Source: Saturnia japonica (Eukaryota > Arthropoda > Insecta > Lepidoptera > Saturniidae). From it: a stretch of DNA of 64,000 nucleotides. The stretch is taken from assembly GCA_033032175.1 (NCBI GenBank), contig CM065316.1, forward strand, positions 32,115 to 96,114, written 5' to 3'. The position numbers and the translations under genes were made by a program. Shown in pieces: positions 42,940 to 53,681 of the stretch. Under the pieces are notes generated by a model. That model was given only the letters and a program-made list of their open reading frames with translations. It was not told where the DNA came from and did no database searches. How positions within the stretch are numbered: the stretch's first letter is position 1; each line of letters opens with the position of its first letter.

Positions 42940-44776
42940 CTACTGCCCATCGTCTACGCAAATGTCCAGCGGCGGTATCGGCGCTGGCTGAACACTCCCT
43001 TTTACAGGAGGTGGCTGGCAGCTGGCGCCCCCCATGTAGTGGCCTGCTGGCCTTCCGCTATCGGCACAGTAGGCGCAATGAAGCGCCTCAGCCTTACACT
43101 CTTGCGCCCTATGCCCCGGCTTCCCACACCGGAAACACAGTCCCCCCCTGTCGACCGTCGATGGGCACAATGGCCGCGTGTGACCCAGGCCCAAACACCT
43201 AAAGCACCTTAAAGGCTTTTGCTCTAGGAGATGGACTCGAGCCGAACTCCATCCTACTAGGAGTCGTCCCCCCTCAACCAGCACTTTCGCCGCGGTAACA
43301 GGGAGGGACACATGCACTCTGCCCAAGGTCCTCCCCATGCTCTGAATTTCACCCACCCTAATTTGTTCTGCCGTGCATCCCCCCTTACATGCGACAGCAG
43401 CGACCACCTCTTCCTGCGATACAGAATCGTCCAGGCCTACGATGCGGACGTTCACCCGTTTTTATCGGCCTGCTTATTGTGGCAACGCCTGCTAATGCCA
43501 TCTGAAGGCACTCTGCCAGCTTGTCTGCCTGTTGCGCGCCTTGGGGTCCAGGAATCTCGACGACCCTTGTCCCCGTAGCGGTCTCCCGGACCGACAAATC
43601 CTCAATGCCCAGACTGGGCAAGTCAGCCGCCAATCTTGCCCTCAGAAAGGCATCCTTGTAGCTCACCCCCTGAGCCACTGCCTCAGGCTGCAGCGTTATA
43701 AGCACTGCAGCTGAGCGTGGGGGCAAGGGGAGCTTGGGTTTGGGCTTTTGCCCAGGCGTACCCTTCTGAGGAGCGAGAGCAACCGGTGCAGCCACCACTG
43801 GAACCGAGTTTGTCGCCGCCTTTTTATTCCTTTTGCGACGGGCCACAACCGTGGTCCACGCCGCATCGGAATCCGTCGGTGCCGGAAGCCGCGCCCAGTC
43901 CATCCCTAGGACAGGCACTTGGGAGGACGTTGCCGGCCCAGTAGCTGAAGCGCGAGGCTGAGGCCCCGCGCGTAGAGCAGGCTTTGAACCAAGAGTCTTT
44001 TGTCCCGCAGTGTTAGATGCCGTCTGCCTCTTATCTGCCGCTAGAGGGGGCCGATTTACCGGAACCATGCGATCCTCCAGCACCACCAGGCGGGCGCTCA
44101 TCTCTTCCATAGACCTCTTGAAGGAACGCTCAAGCCCCTGGATAGCATCCGCCAGGTTATTCGGCCCCTCAGGCCCCGGCTGAAGTATGGCAGGTGGCGG
44201 TGGAGCCTCATCTCTCGTGTCGGCCTCCTGACGCATGGCCCGGATCTCCGCTTTAACCTCCACTAGCTCTCGGCGGAGATTGGCAATCACGCGCCGGAGG
44301 CAAAGCGTTTCCTCGGCCACTGTACGTGCCAAAGCAGTGGACACAATCTCCTGTAGGACGCTGGCTGCCCCCTTGAGGTCTTTAATGCAGGTCCCTTTCA
44401 GATTGCCAGATTTTTTACATACGTCGAAAATCTTGGCAACCTTCTCGCCGGCCAGGGATCTCAACCTATCAGGGTCAAGGGTTTCGATAGTCAGCTCTTC
44501 CTCAACCCAGAGCTCTTCAGCAGCTTCCTGCTCCTTACAAATCTCTGGCCCCTTTCGGGCTGCATCACTAAGATCCGCATGCTTTTGACCCGCCGAAGAC
44601 CCGGGTTCATGTGATCTGCCCCTCTGGGCCGTTGTTACCTTCGGGGCTATAACCGGTTCTATGGTAAGCAGCTCCCCTGGCCGCTTTATACCCCCCGAAC
44701 TTCCTTCGTCACCAGACGGTACACCACGACCTTCCTTAAACCTAAGTGTTAAAATTTTTTGTTTGGTTTCACTCAT
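42940..44776 (-). pseudogene. ORF1 Gag-like protein of Gag-only element, one frameshift (C2)
   Basis: ATG 44776 (MSETKQKILTLRFKEG) lies a few bases after a CCCA/TGGG hairpin. It is open to about 43457, where a T-run differs from relatives, then open to the stop at 42940. The coiled coil includes ETLCLRRVIANLRRELVEVKAEI. Further features are SAAVLITLQPEAVAQG and knuckles CFRCLGLGHTRPLC, CFRCGKPGHRAQEC and CAYCADSGRPAGHY. It ends LDICVDDGQ. The first approximately 110 residues resemble D rather than C1, so the 5' half has been exchanged. Confidence 0.85.
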
Positions 44777-45193
44777 TTTTAGTCCCACGAGAATGGGGAA
44801 CAGAAGGTCCACCCAGGCAGTGCCCCCTGTGCCTGGGTAAGCCTAACTTAACCCGTCAGAGAGTCGGCCGGTTCTCTGACGGGGGTCGCACTCGTGACTG
44901 GACTCCCCCCAGCCACGCATCCCCTCGTGGTGCGCCGCCACTTGGGATTGGGGTGATTTTTTATAGAGGTTTTCTTCCTCGCGGTCCGGGCGGTGAAGCC
45001 GAGACCCTCGGTCCCATCGAAGCCGCGAGACATGACCACGACACTTCGATGGGATTACGAGAATGACGGAGGCAGTGAGAGAAGCCCCACTTGCCTGCCC
45101 GACGGCAAATTAGTGCTCGCCGGGCCCGCCATCGCCACGTCTAGTCGCTCCCTCTGCTAATCAGAGGGATGCTGACGACGGAGCAAACCCCAG

Positions 45194-45231
<38 letters not shown>
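45194..45231 (+). repeat. poly-A tract inside C2 5'UTR
   Basis: 38 consecutive A lie between the 5'UTR and the ribozyme. The orientation is opposite to the poly-T tails. No element body is attached. Confidence 0.9.
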
Positions 45232-45235
<4 letters not shown>

Positions 45236-45238
45236 CCC

Positions 45239-45316
45239 GTCAGGTATTCGCCGCCGACCGTGAAGCGGTCGACGTTGCCCGGGACACACCACGCGGAGGT
45301 TCCTGACTCGTGCCCC
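45239..45316 (-). ncRNA. HDV-like ribozyme, C2 variant
   Basis: P1 is GGGGCAC/GTGTCCC. Compared with A1, two base pairs changed on both arms. P2 GTCAGG/CCTGAC, P3 ACC/GGT, L3 TCCGCGT and GGGCAAC are kept. P4 CGTCGACCG/CGGTCGGCG is fully paired. J4/2 is GCGAATA, as in HDV. Confidence 0.85.
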
Positions 45317-45573
45317 AACCTAACCTAACCTAACCTAACCTAACCTAACCTAACCTAACCTAACCTAACCTAACCTAACCTAAACCCAAACCTAACCTAA
45401 CCTAACCTAAACCCAAACCTAACCTAACCTAACCTAAACCCAAACCTAACCTAACCTAACCTAAACCCAAACCTAACCTAACCTAACCTAAACCCAAACC
45501 TAACCTAACCTAACCTAAACCCAAACCTAACCTAACCTTTTTTTTTTTTTTTTTTTTTATTTTTTTTTTTTTT
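45317..45573. repeat. CCTAA tract with variant higher-order repeat, interrupted poly-T
   Basis: About 13 plain repeats to 45381, then six copies of a 27-bp unit (45382-45537), then T21-A-T14. The lone A in the tail may be a substitution. Confidence 0.95.
45382..45537. repeat. 27-bp higher-order telomeric variant, six copies
   Basis: The unit is AAACCC, AAACCT and three AACCT. Starts at 45382, 45409, 45436, 45463, 45490 and 45517 are exactly 27 bp apart. The last copy is cut by the poly-T junction. Confidence 0.93.
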
Positions 45574-46083
45574 ACGTGGAGAAACCCGTCATGGGTACAC
45601 ACTCGCCCGGGGGGACGAGTGGTTATGTGAGACTCCTACTCACTAAAACTCCACGGTGTACCATCGGCCGCCATAGTGGGGCGCGCGGGCACTGCGGTTG
45701 CAATCGGCCGCGACGCCCCGGCGGCCGGCCCCAGTCGGGCCCCGTCGCTAAAGGGAGACAGTCTGGTACAACCCCAACTGTCTCCCAGACGGCTGAACCA
45801 GTGCAATGGGAAGACGGGCCCCCCGACCCGTCTCCCCTTGGTCCAGCAAGGACAGAGGAGAGAGGCGTGTAAGCACCCCCCACCTACTGCCCAACGTCTA
45901 CGCTAATGTCCAGCGGAGGACTCAGCACTGGCTGAACCCGCCCTTTTACGGGAGGTGGCCGACAGCTGACGCCCCCCATGTAATGGCCTGCTGGCCTCCC
46001 GCTATCGGCACAGTAGGCGCAATGAAGCGCCTCAGCCTCACACTCTTGCGCTCTGTGACCCGGCTTCCGCAAGAACACTATCA
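45574..46083 (-). mobile_element. 5'-truncated Gag-only element, C3
   Basis: It has the C-type 3'UTR (45574-45883) and the last approximately 60 codons of ORF1. Homology to C2 ends near 46068. About 15 bases of unknown origin (GCAAGAACACTATCA) then meet the next poly-T, without any CCTAA repeat. Confidence 0.85.
45884..46069 (-). pseudogene. ORF1 C-terminal remnant (C3)
   Basis: Roughly 60 codons cover the end of a knuckle (KPGHRAQEC), CAYCADSGRPAGHY and the tail ending LDISVDVGQ. It is followed immediately by the 3'UTR, as in C1 and C2. No start codon remains. Confidence 0.85.
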
Positions 46084-46106
46084 TTTTTTTTTTTTTTTTT
46101 TTTTTT
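46084..46106. repeat. poly-T tail without telomeric repeat
   Basis: T23. The sequence to its left is not CCTAA, unlike almost all other junctions here. Confidence 0.9.
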
Positions 46107-46449
46107 ACGTGGGGAAATCCTACATGGATCCGCCTCCCGAGCCGGGCAGCTCGAGAGGGGTATGTCAGACTCTTACTGACTAAAACCCCACGGTGTTCTC
46201 CACACACCTATGTGGCCGGGGAGCAGGAACTGCTGTAGCAAAACTTCCACTCAACCCGGCAGGTGTCAGCCCCTCATGAGGGGCCTCTTCTTGCGGTCTG
46301 AGGGGTCGGATAATTGGACACCCTCTGACGAACCGTCGAGGGGCGCATCGAACACTGATGCGCCTCACCTCGGGCTTGTGCATTGACTGCAAGGGCGAAG
46401 GACGTGCCCGCGTCCAACGCCCGCAGGCCTTATTTACGGCGGCTGTAGG

Positions 46450-49418
46450 TCATCCCTGACTCGTCGCCGCCGTAAGGTTCGTCGACCGCGGGAGGGGAGC
46501 TGTGATGGCTGCTCCCTCTGTGATGTCCCTCGCACAGCCACAATGGTGGCACCCTGCTGTCGGTTCCCGGCCTATACGACACAGGTAGCTCCCGAAACAG
46601 CCGTGTCCCGAGAGCACCTGTGTCAGCCGGAATGTCAGGCTGCCGTGCCGCTTGGTTAGCCATTCGGCCAATACGGGCCGAACGGCTTCCACTGTTGCCA
46701 CTCCCGAGCTCGGTCGCTCAAGTCGTCGGCGCCACTCGTCCACCACTAGGACCTGGTGGAGCTGTGACCTCAGCGCCTCGATTTCCCGAGGCGCGAGTCG
46801 TAAACATTGCTCCAGCGCCTCCACGCGTCGAAGATACAGAGACGCGTGGGCTCTCGCCTCCAGGTCCCAGGGTGGGGATCCGGCTAATAGGGAGGCCGCC
46901 TCGAAAGAAATCGTGCGGTACCCTCGGACGGCTCTGATGGCCATCGCCCGCTGCGGTTTCCGCAATTGGGCGATATTTTTGGCCGTCAAGCTATACGCCC
47001 ACACGGGGGCCCCATACAGGGCTATGGACCGCACGATCCCTAAATACAGCTTCCGGCAAGTGGAATTAGGCCCCCCCAGGTTGGGTAGCAGACGAGCTAA
47101 TGCACCCGCTGCTCCCATGAGACGGGGGGCCAAGTGCCGGAAGTGCTCTTCGAAGGTCCATCGGCTGTCGAGGACGAAGCCGAGATACCTCATTGTCGAC
47201 TCGACACCGATGGACACGCTTCCCACGACTATTTGAGCTCCTTGAGGCGGCGCATTCCGAGATCCATGGAAAAACAGGGCCTCGGATTTACGGAGCGCCA
47301 CCTCCAGCCCCAGACGCCGAATCCTACCGACGACTTGAGCGACGCCGGCCGTAGCCAGCATCGTCGCATTGCGGTGCGTCTTCCCCCGGGCTAACACTAG
47401 CGTGTCGTCAGCGTAACAGACAACGCTGACACCTCGGAGGAGCGCACCGCGCAACACCCAGTCGTATCCAATGTTCCAGAGAAGGGGCCCTAACACTGAC
47501 CCTGGGGAACACCGGATACGACATCTCGCCGACTCATCCCTCGCTGACCCGGGAAGGTCACGTACCTCTCACTGAGGTACGCCCCGACTATGCGGCGGAG
47601 GCAGGACGGCACTCCATGAAACCGGAGTGCCTCTCTAATTGTAGCCCAGGGCAAGGTGTTAAAAGCGTTGGCGATGTCAAGAGACACCGCCAGAACTACC
47701 TCGCCCCGAGAAATTGCTTCCTCCGCCTGGATCTTCACACGCATTATGGCGTCAATCGTGGAGCGCCCCTGGCGGAAACCAAACTGGTTATCCGCCAGAT
47801 CCGGCCCTATCGTTGTTAAGTGTCGGACGAGGTAGACTGCGATTATTCGCTCGCAGAGCTTCGCCACCTCGTCCAACAACACTATGGGCCGGTATGCGGA
47901 CGGAGAGTCCGCAGTGCGCCCCTCTTTCTTCAGCAGGACTAGTTTGCCGGTTTTCCATACACGTGGAAACCGGCCCTGCTGATGACACGCTGTGAAGATC
48001 CCCAAAAGTCGGGGCTCGAGGGCCACTAGAGCCAGGACCCATGCACGACCAGGTATGCCGTCAGGTCCTGGGGCGGTGTTTTTTGCTTGCATGCGTTTCA
48101 CCGCCGCCCTCAGCTCTTCCCGGGTCACCTCGGGTGCATCGTCGTCGCCCTCCGCGTTGGGCATGGCTGCGAACGGAGCCATCGTGGGAGGTGTATGCTC
48201 TGCCCCCGAAGGAAACAGAGCGGCCACTACATCTTGGAGGAGCTCTGGCTGGAGACTCTTTGTTATCGGGGGAGCCCATTGGCATAATTTGCCACGTACC
48301 ATTCGGTACGGGCGCCCCCATGGATTCCGGTTGAGCATCTCCAGCTGCTCCTCCCTGGCCAGAGCTTTCGCCCGCTCAATGGCCTTTTTGAGCGCCAACT
48401 TGGCCGCTCTGTACCCTTCGTAGAGTTCTATCTCTCTGGTGGAGGCGTCCTGCGTGCGGCCCCGCCTGCGCCGCTCTCTGGTGTACTGGCGCCGAACCGC
48501 CACACACGCGGCACGCAATTGCGCGATTTCGGCGGTCCACCAGTACACTTGACGCCTGGCAGGCATCGGCCCCTTTATTCGGGGCATTGCCGCGTCGCAG
48601 ACACGCGTCATATCCGCGCGCAGTGACTCCGCCTCTTCGTTGACGTCAGCAAGCCTGTCGGGCGGTTCACCGGAAACCCAGGCCTGCATGACGGCAGCTT
48701 CCAGAAGTACCTCACGGTCTAGGCGCTTCAATGCCCAACGCGGACCGTCCTCTACGGAGGTCCTACGGGCCGGTACATCCGAGGCCTGGGTGGAGATGTC
48801 GAACCGTATATATCGGTGGTCCGACAACGTCTCCACTCCCTCAAGGACTGTCCAACCCCGAACTCGGCGTGCTAAAGCAGGGCTTGCAAACGTAATATCC
48901 ACTATAGAACCGCCCTGCTGTCGCACGCACGTGTTAACGGACCCCCGATTGAGGACAAGTTGGCCCATTAATATAGCCCACTCCTCCAGAGCCTCACCCC
49001 TAGCGTCCGTTGACGGGGAACCCCAAGCTGTTGATTTAGCGTTGAAGTCCCCGAGGACCAGGACGGGGTGAGGATGGATACGACCGACAACGATTTGCAT
49101 CTCCCCGAGGAATCCCTCAAAGTCAGCGAGACTTCTACTTGGGGGCATATACACCCCTACTACGACCATGTCACCGAGATGTGCTGCTACGTGCCCCCGA
49201 CCCCTCGAGATGTTGTAGAAAGGCGGGGCACCAGCAGCGGCCTGGGACACTAAGGCCACCGAACCGTTCAAATCACCCACCCAGTTATCTGCGGGTGGAA
49301 CATAGTACGGCTCGGCCATCACGGCGATGTGGATCAACCACTGCGCCATGCTGTGGAACAAGAGGTCTTGAGCTCTGGCACAGTGGTTGAGATTACCTTG
49401 TAAGAAATTGAGTGCCAT
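46450..49418 (-). pseudogene. ORF2 endonuclease-reverse transcriptase, frameshift and C-terminal deletion (B3)
   Basis: It is open from ATG 49418 to about 47503, including all endonuclease motifs, APGPDGIPG and DIANAFNT. A missing C near 47502 breaks the frame in VPQG, and the second frame continues with LGPLLWN and YADDTLVLA. The Cys/His motif stops at CHHCGCARD, where the deletion joins a different downstream sequence. Confidence 0.88.
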
Positions 49419-49420
49419 TA

Positions 49421-49922
49421 TTATTGATGACACTCCATTTCGCCTTCATGGGAAGTCGCCGGCGTCTCAGTGACAACCGATGACGTCGAGGGCTGGGCCG
49501 GGTTCTTACCCCTACTCCTGCCCCTATTCTTCTTCGCCCCGTTTTTGGTTGAGGGTGCAGGCTTACCACAATCCCTGCTACCCACTCGATGGGCAGCAGG
49601 TCTGCCTGAAGCTGCGCAAACCGCACAGTGTGGCTCCGCACTGCACTCAACGGCTTTATGCCCCGGTTGACTGCACCGGAAGCATAGCTGACTACAGTCA
49701 ACCTGGCAGGTGCATTTATTGCCCAGATGTCCGGCTTGTAAGCATCTAAAGCATTTTCGAGACCGAGGCTCCAAGAGCTTAATTTGTGCCGACACCCACC
49801 CAATCAGAAGTCGTCGGCCGTCCGTGACTTTTTTCGCTGCCGCCACAGGACAAGAAACTACAGCCGTACAGAGCCCCCTTAGCCCTGGACGTACTCCATT
49901 CGTTTTCACCTGCTCCCGGGGA
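49421..49922 (-). pseudogene. ORF1 C-terminal part with zinc knuckles (B3)
   Basis: About 167 codons are open (NGVRPGLRGLCTAVVSC, CFRCLQAGHLGNKC, CFRCSQPGHKAVEC, CAVCAASGRPAAHR, ending EMECHQ). It is cut at 49922 by LTR-element sequence. It provides the reference frame that shows the B1 ORF1 frameshift. Confidence 0.87.
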
Positions 49923-50478
49923 CTGGGTCTAGGGAAGGACTTCGTTGATTATTCACCGTATTGACACAGGGGGCCATCCCCCTATCAAACAGAGATATTA
50001 TCCGCTCTCCCCCGTAAAACAGGCATCCTTGGAAAAAGAATTAGATAAGATGCTTGAGATGAGAGTGGTGTCTCCATCGCATTCTCCTTGGAGTTCGCCA
50101 GTGGTCATGGTGGAGAAAGAGAACGGGACCATGCGTTTGTGCGTCGATTGTCAAAAGTTGAATTCCGTATCGAAGGCGGATGCATACCCACTTCCTTACA
50201 TAAATAATATTCTAGATCAGTTGAGGGACGCGCGTTATCTTAGCTCGATCGACTTGAGCGCCGCCTATTGGCAAATTCCATATGACAGCGAAGAGTCTGC
50301 CAAGAAAACCGCGTTCACGGTACCTAAGCGTGGTTTGTTTCAATTCAATGTAATGGCTTTTGGTTTAGTGGGAGCTTCTGCTACAATGCAGAGACTTATG
50401 GATCAACTTTTCGGACCTGAGTTTGACAATCGGGTGTTTTGTTATCAAGATGACATCATAGTGACATCCTCATCTTTT
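49923..50478 (+). pseudogene. reverse transcriptase segment of gypsy pol
   Basis: Frame with IKQRYYPLSPVKQ, a CVDCQKLN motif, SSIDLSAAYWQI, FNVMAFGLVGASATMQRLMD and YQDDIIVTS (YQDD at the active site). This is the usual order of Ty3/gypsy reverse transcriptase fingers and palm. It begins without a start codon at the junction and ends where the nested LTR starts. The connection domain and most of RNase H are missing. Confidence 0.87.
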
Positions 50479-50945
50479 TCAGATCCATCCTGAAGAATCT
50501 GTCATCCTCTCTGTTCTAATTTTCTATTTTGTTTGAATTCAAAATTTCATCTTACTAGACTTTTCTTATTTTAAAATTTCAAAATAAATCTAATCATAGA
50601 TTTATTTTGCTAAACTAGAACCTGGATAGAATATTTGTCTATACCTGAGAAACTCCTAACTGCGCATGCTCTATTACTATCAAAGAATTATCAATGACAG
50701 AGACTGTCATTATATTGCAATGTAAACAATACGAACCTAAAATATTAACAAAGCTGTTATTAAACCAAAATTATCAAGTTATAAATTATCTAAACGCATC
50801 AATACATAAACCTATCATTAATTGGTATCCTGGAAATAAAAGAATAGGTACACCAAAACAATAATAAGGTAAATCAAATGAACTTATGATGAATAATATA
50901 AAGTAGATATTAAATAAGATTATCTTCCAGATAAATAATATAACA
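50479..50945 (-). repeat. truncated 3' LTR of nested element
   Basis: 467 bp nearly identical to 53215-53681. It starts TGTTATATT on the minus strand directly after AAAGGGGAAA. The distal approximately 630 bp are missing. Confidence 0.88.
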
Positions 50946-52165
50946 TTTCCCCTTTGACCCCGTAAAATTTTTCAATTGAAGGAAAAATTTTGATAATATA
51001 TACTTTATAATATAGAGAGCTAGCTTCACAATTACATACATCTTTAACATACCAGCAAACATACCTCACCCTATCAAATCCTAACAAAGTTCCATACATA
51101 CCTCAAACATGTCATCACCAGGCACACCGTAGAGGTTGGGGCTCACAGTCAATGGCTCCCACTCCAGAAGTTGCTCATCATTAAGACAGAATGGTATATT
51201 TTACGAGCTTGCTTACCACTCGAATGTTGGCTTTTGTTATGAAGAGTCATCACCCGCTCTGTATCAATAAATAAATATTGTTTTTGTCCTATGGCTTATT
51301 TAAGGAGTAGACAGCCGCTCCATTATATATAAGACTAATATTTAGTCGAATAAACCCCAATATATAAATAAGGATATATAAATATAATTCCACCTCACCC
51401 AATATCAGTAATAATTGCAGCATAAAATCAGCATAAACGCTGCATAAGTAACAGCATAACCGCTGCATAAGTAACAGCTTTAGACGCTGCATAATAATAC
51501 CGGCATAAATGCCGAAAATAATCTCAGCCTTTAAAAGGCTGTAAATATCTTGGACAACAGCCAAGAAATATAATAAAGATAATAGTACATATGATTAATA
51601 TTATATAATATTCTATAAATAAAATAAAATATACTATCCCCATATACACATATACTTAATAATATAAGGCCTAAAAAGAAATTTTTATAAAAGGGAAATG
51701 TTTTATATTGATGTTTATTTATTTCAAATTTATAAAAGTAAGCAGCTAACCAAATGACATTCCAAAAAATATATATATGTAAAACATATACCAACACTAG
51801 ATAAAGTGTGTTTTTGAATTTTTAGAAATTATATTATATTGTTATATAATATACCTCCTCATTCTACAACAATAAACATCAATATGAAATTATTGTTACA
51901 GATAATAGGTATAGGTAGGCCCTATAGAATTAGAAAATATGTTATTATGTAAATAACACTAAAATAAATTATTAAATTACAGATAATAAATTCAACATTC
52001 ATTCAACACAGCAAGAAAAACACATTATTCAGAAAATAATGTTACAGCTGAATGCTGAAATAAGAATAATCAAACCTATAAATATTAATTGAGTAATATA
52101 CAATTAATATTAAGCTAATGAAGAATGAAAAAATAAATAGGGATTAAAATAATTATTTAAATAAT

Positions 52166-52400
52166 ATTAAACTTTAAAATCTTTAATATGCCATTTAGTT
52201 TTATTACCCTTTTTGTCTTATTTTTGGGATATTTTTTGTATAATTTTACATTTAATGTATTTAGGTGCTAATTTAGCACTGTAATATTTACTAGCATCAC
52301 TCTGTGTGTAGTTTTTTCTCCATACCATATCTCCTACTTCAAATTCTTTAACACTATGTCTAAGATTATATCTTGCTGCATTTTTAGATAATTGAAAATG
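52166..52400 (-). pseudogene. integrase C-terminal remnant of nested LTR element
   Basis: The minus-strand frame reads NAARYNLRHSVKEFEVGD, VWRKNYTQSDASKYY and SAKLAPKYIKCKIIQ, then after a break WHIKDFKV and stop. It aligns with the integrase end of the surrounding gypsy element (NARNYNLRKRDVQ...HIKDILK), so both belong to related gypsy lineages. Almost all of gag-pol upstream has been deleted, bringing this end within 160 bp of the primer-binding site. Confidence 0.72.
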
Positions 52401-52560
52401 TTATATTAGTTATACTAAATAGAAGTATTTAAATAAATACTGTCAATGAATGATGTGAAGAATTTATTTATATATAAAATATTATATGTCCAAAATATTT
52501 TTCAAAAAAAATTTACTATCACGAGTGTGATCGTTTTAGAATTTTGAGGGAAATTATAAG

Positions 52561-52579
52561 GGCCCCACGTTGGGCGCCA
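52561..52579 (-). other. primer-binding site of nested LTR element
   Basis: TGGCGCCCAACGTGGGGCC on the minus strand, two bases inside the 5' LTR end. This is the usual form of a tRNA primer-binding site in gypsy elements. Confidence 0.75.
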
Positions 52580-52581
52580 AA

Positions 52582-53681
52582 TGTTATGATTATAATTTAG
52601 TTTAGGTAAGAAGAGAGATAAAGAATAAACTAAACGTAGGTAAAATGAATGAAAGTTTTATAATTTAGGATAGATATGAATAATTTTCCAGCATACCTTA
52701 CAATTTTCAGATAATATGCGTTTTACAAATTATTAGTACACAATTTTTAATGTCCTTAACCGAGACGTTCTTCTTGCTCCGACAGCTCAGCGTAGAGATC
52801 CTTGCCTAGGATCTAGAATAGAAGTCAGCACGGGTAGGCCGTATCAGGATACACTGCTCAAGCAGACGACGCAGCACCAAATATCTTATCTATTGAGATT
52901 TCCTCATATGTAAAAGGAAAAGTAATTATTTGTATTATAAATACAAAATCCAGGTGATACTTTCCCGGTAGTGTTCTTTCAATGTTCAGTAGGTATTTGT
53001 CGTTTTGGCAAAGGGTATTTCACCCATATTAATATTAAAATTATAAATTATAACAATTAAAATAACTTTTCTATATAAATATGTTATAAAATAAACTGTC
53101 TTTTCGACTCCCAGGTCTGTTGTACAATAATTTGGTTTTTATCAAAACACATGATAATTATGATATAAACGTTACTACGATTCAAAGGTCTGCAGTCCAA
53201 TGAATAAAACATGATCAGATCCATCCTGAAGAATGTGTCATCCTCTCTGTTCTAATTTTCTATTTTGTTTGAATTCAAAATTTCATCTTACTAGACTTTT
53301 CTTATTTTAAAATTTCAAAATAAATCTAATCATAGATTTATTTTGCTAAACTAGAACCTGGATAGAATATTTGTCTATACCTGAGAAACTCCTAACTGCG
53401 CATGCTCTATTACTATCAAAGAATTATCAATGACAGAGATTGTCATAATATTGCAATGTAAACAATACGAACCTAAAATACCAACAAAGCTGTTATTAAA
53501 CCAAAATTATCAAGTTACAAATTATCTAAACGCATCAATACATAAACCTATCATTAATTGGTATCCTGGAAATAAAAGAATAGGTACACCAAAACAATAA
53601 TAAGGTAAATCAAATGAACTTATGATGAATAATATAAAGTAGATATTAAATAAGATTATCTTCCAGATAAATAATATAACA
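52582..53681 (-). repeat. 5' LTR of nested element
   Basis: 1100 bp bounded by TGTTAT...ATAACA inverted ends. It has AT-rich promoter-like stretches but no certain TATA box. Its left end abuts the primer-binding site and its right end abuts gypsy pol. Confidence 0.82.

Larger units (their letters stand above)
42629..45316 (-). mobile_element. Gag-only telomeric element, C2 (no ORF2)
   Basis: It is complete at both ends. The 3'UTR (42629-42939) is homologous to C1 and D. ORF1 is followed by no ORF2. The 5'UTR is of the A/D type and ends in a diverged ribozyme. With C1 and C3 it makes three copies with the same absence of ORF2. Confidence 0.87.
46107..49922 (-). mobile_element. family-B element, B3, cut by an LTR element
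   Basis: 3'UTR, ORF2 and the last approximately 167 codons of ORF1. It is very similar to B1 but keeps the 3'UTR. It stops inside ORF1 at 49922, where gypsy pol sequence begins. A deletion of about 190 bp near 46518 removed most of the ORF2 C-terminus. Confidence 0.9.
50479..53681 (-). mobile_element. second LTR element nested in gypsy pol, internally deleted
   Basis: Minus orientation. The 5' LTR is 52582-53681, the primer-binding site 52561-52579, the pol end about 52166-52400, the purine tract near 50946-50957 and the truncated 3' LTR 50479-50945. The remaining internal sequence (50958-52165) is very AT-rich, with no recognisable gene. No target duplication survives, because the outer part of the 3' LTR and about 1 kb of host pol are gone. 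Confidence 0.82.

Noticed and set aside
46600..46700. Host genes or rRNA/tRNA genes between elements
   Set aside because: Every stretch over 300 bases is accounted for by element UTRs, LTR-element sequence or telomeric repeats. I saw no tRNA or rRNA signature.
51289..51797. Minus-strand frames of about 90 codons in the AT-rich region
   Set aside because: The composition is low-complexity (Tyr, Ile, Leu), and they overlap the non-coding part of a decayed LTR element.
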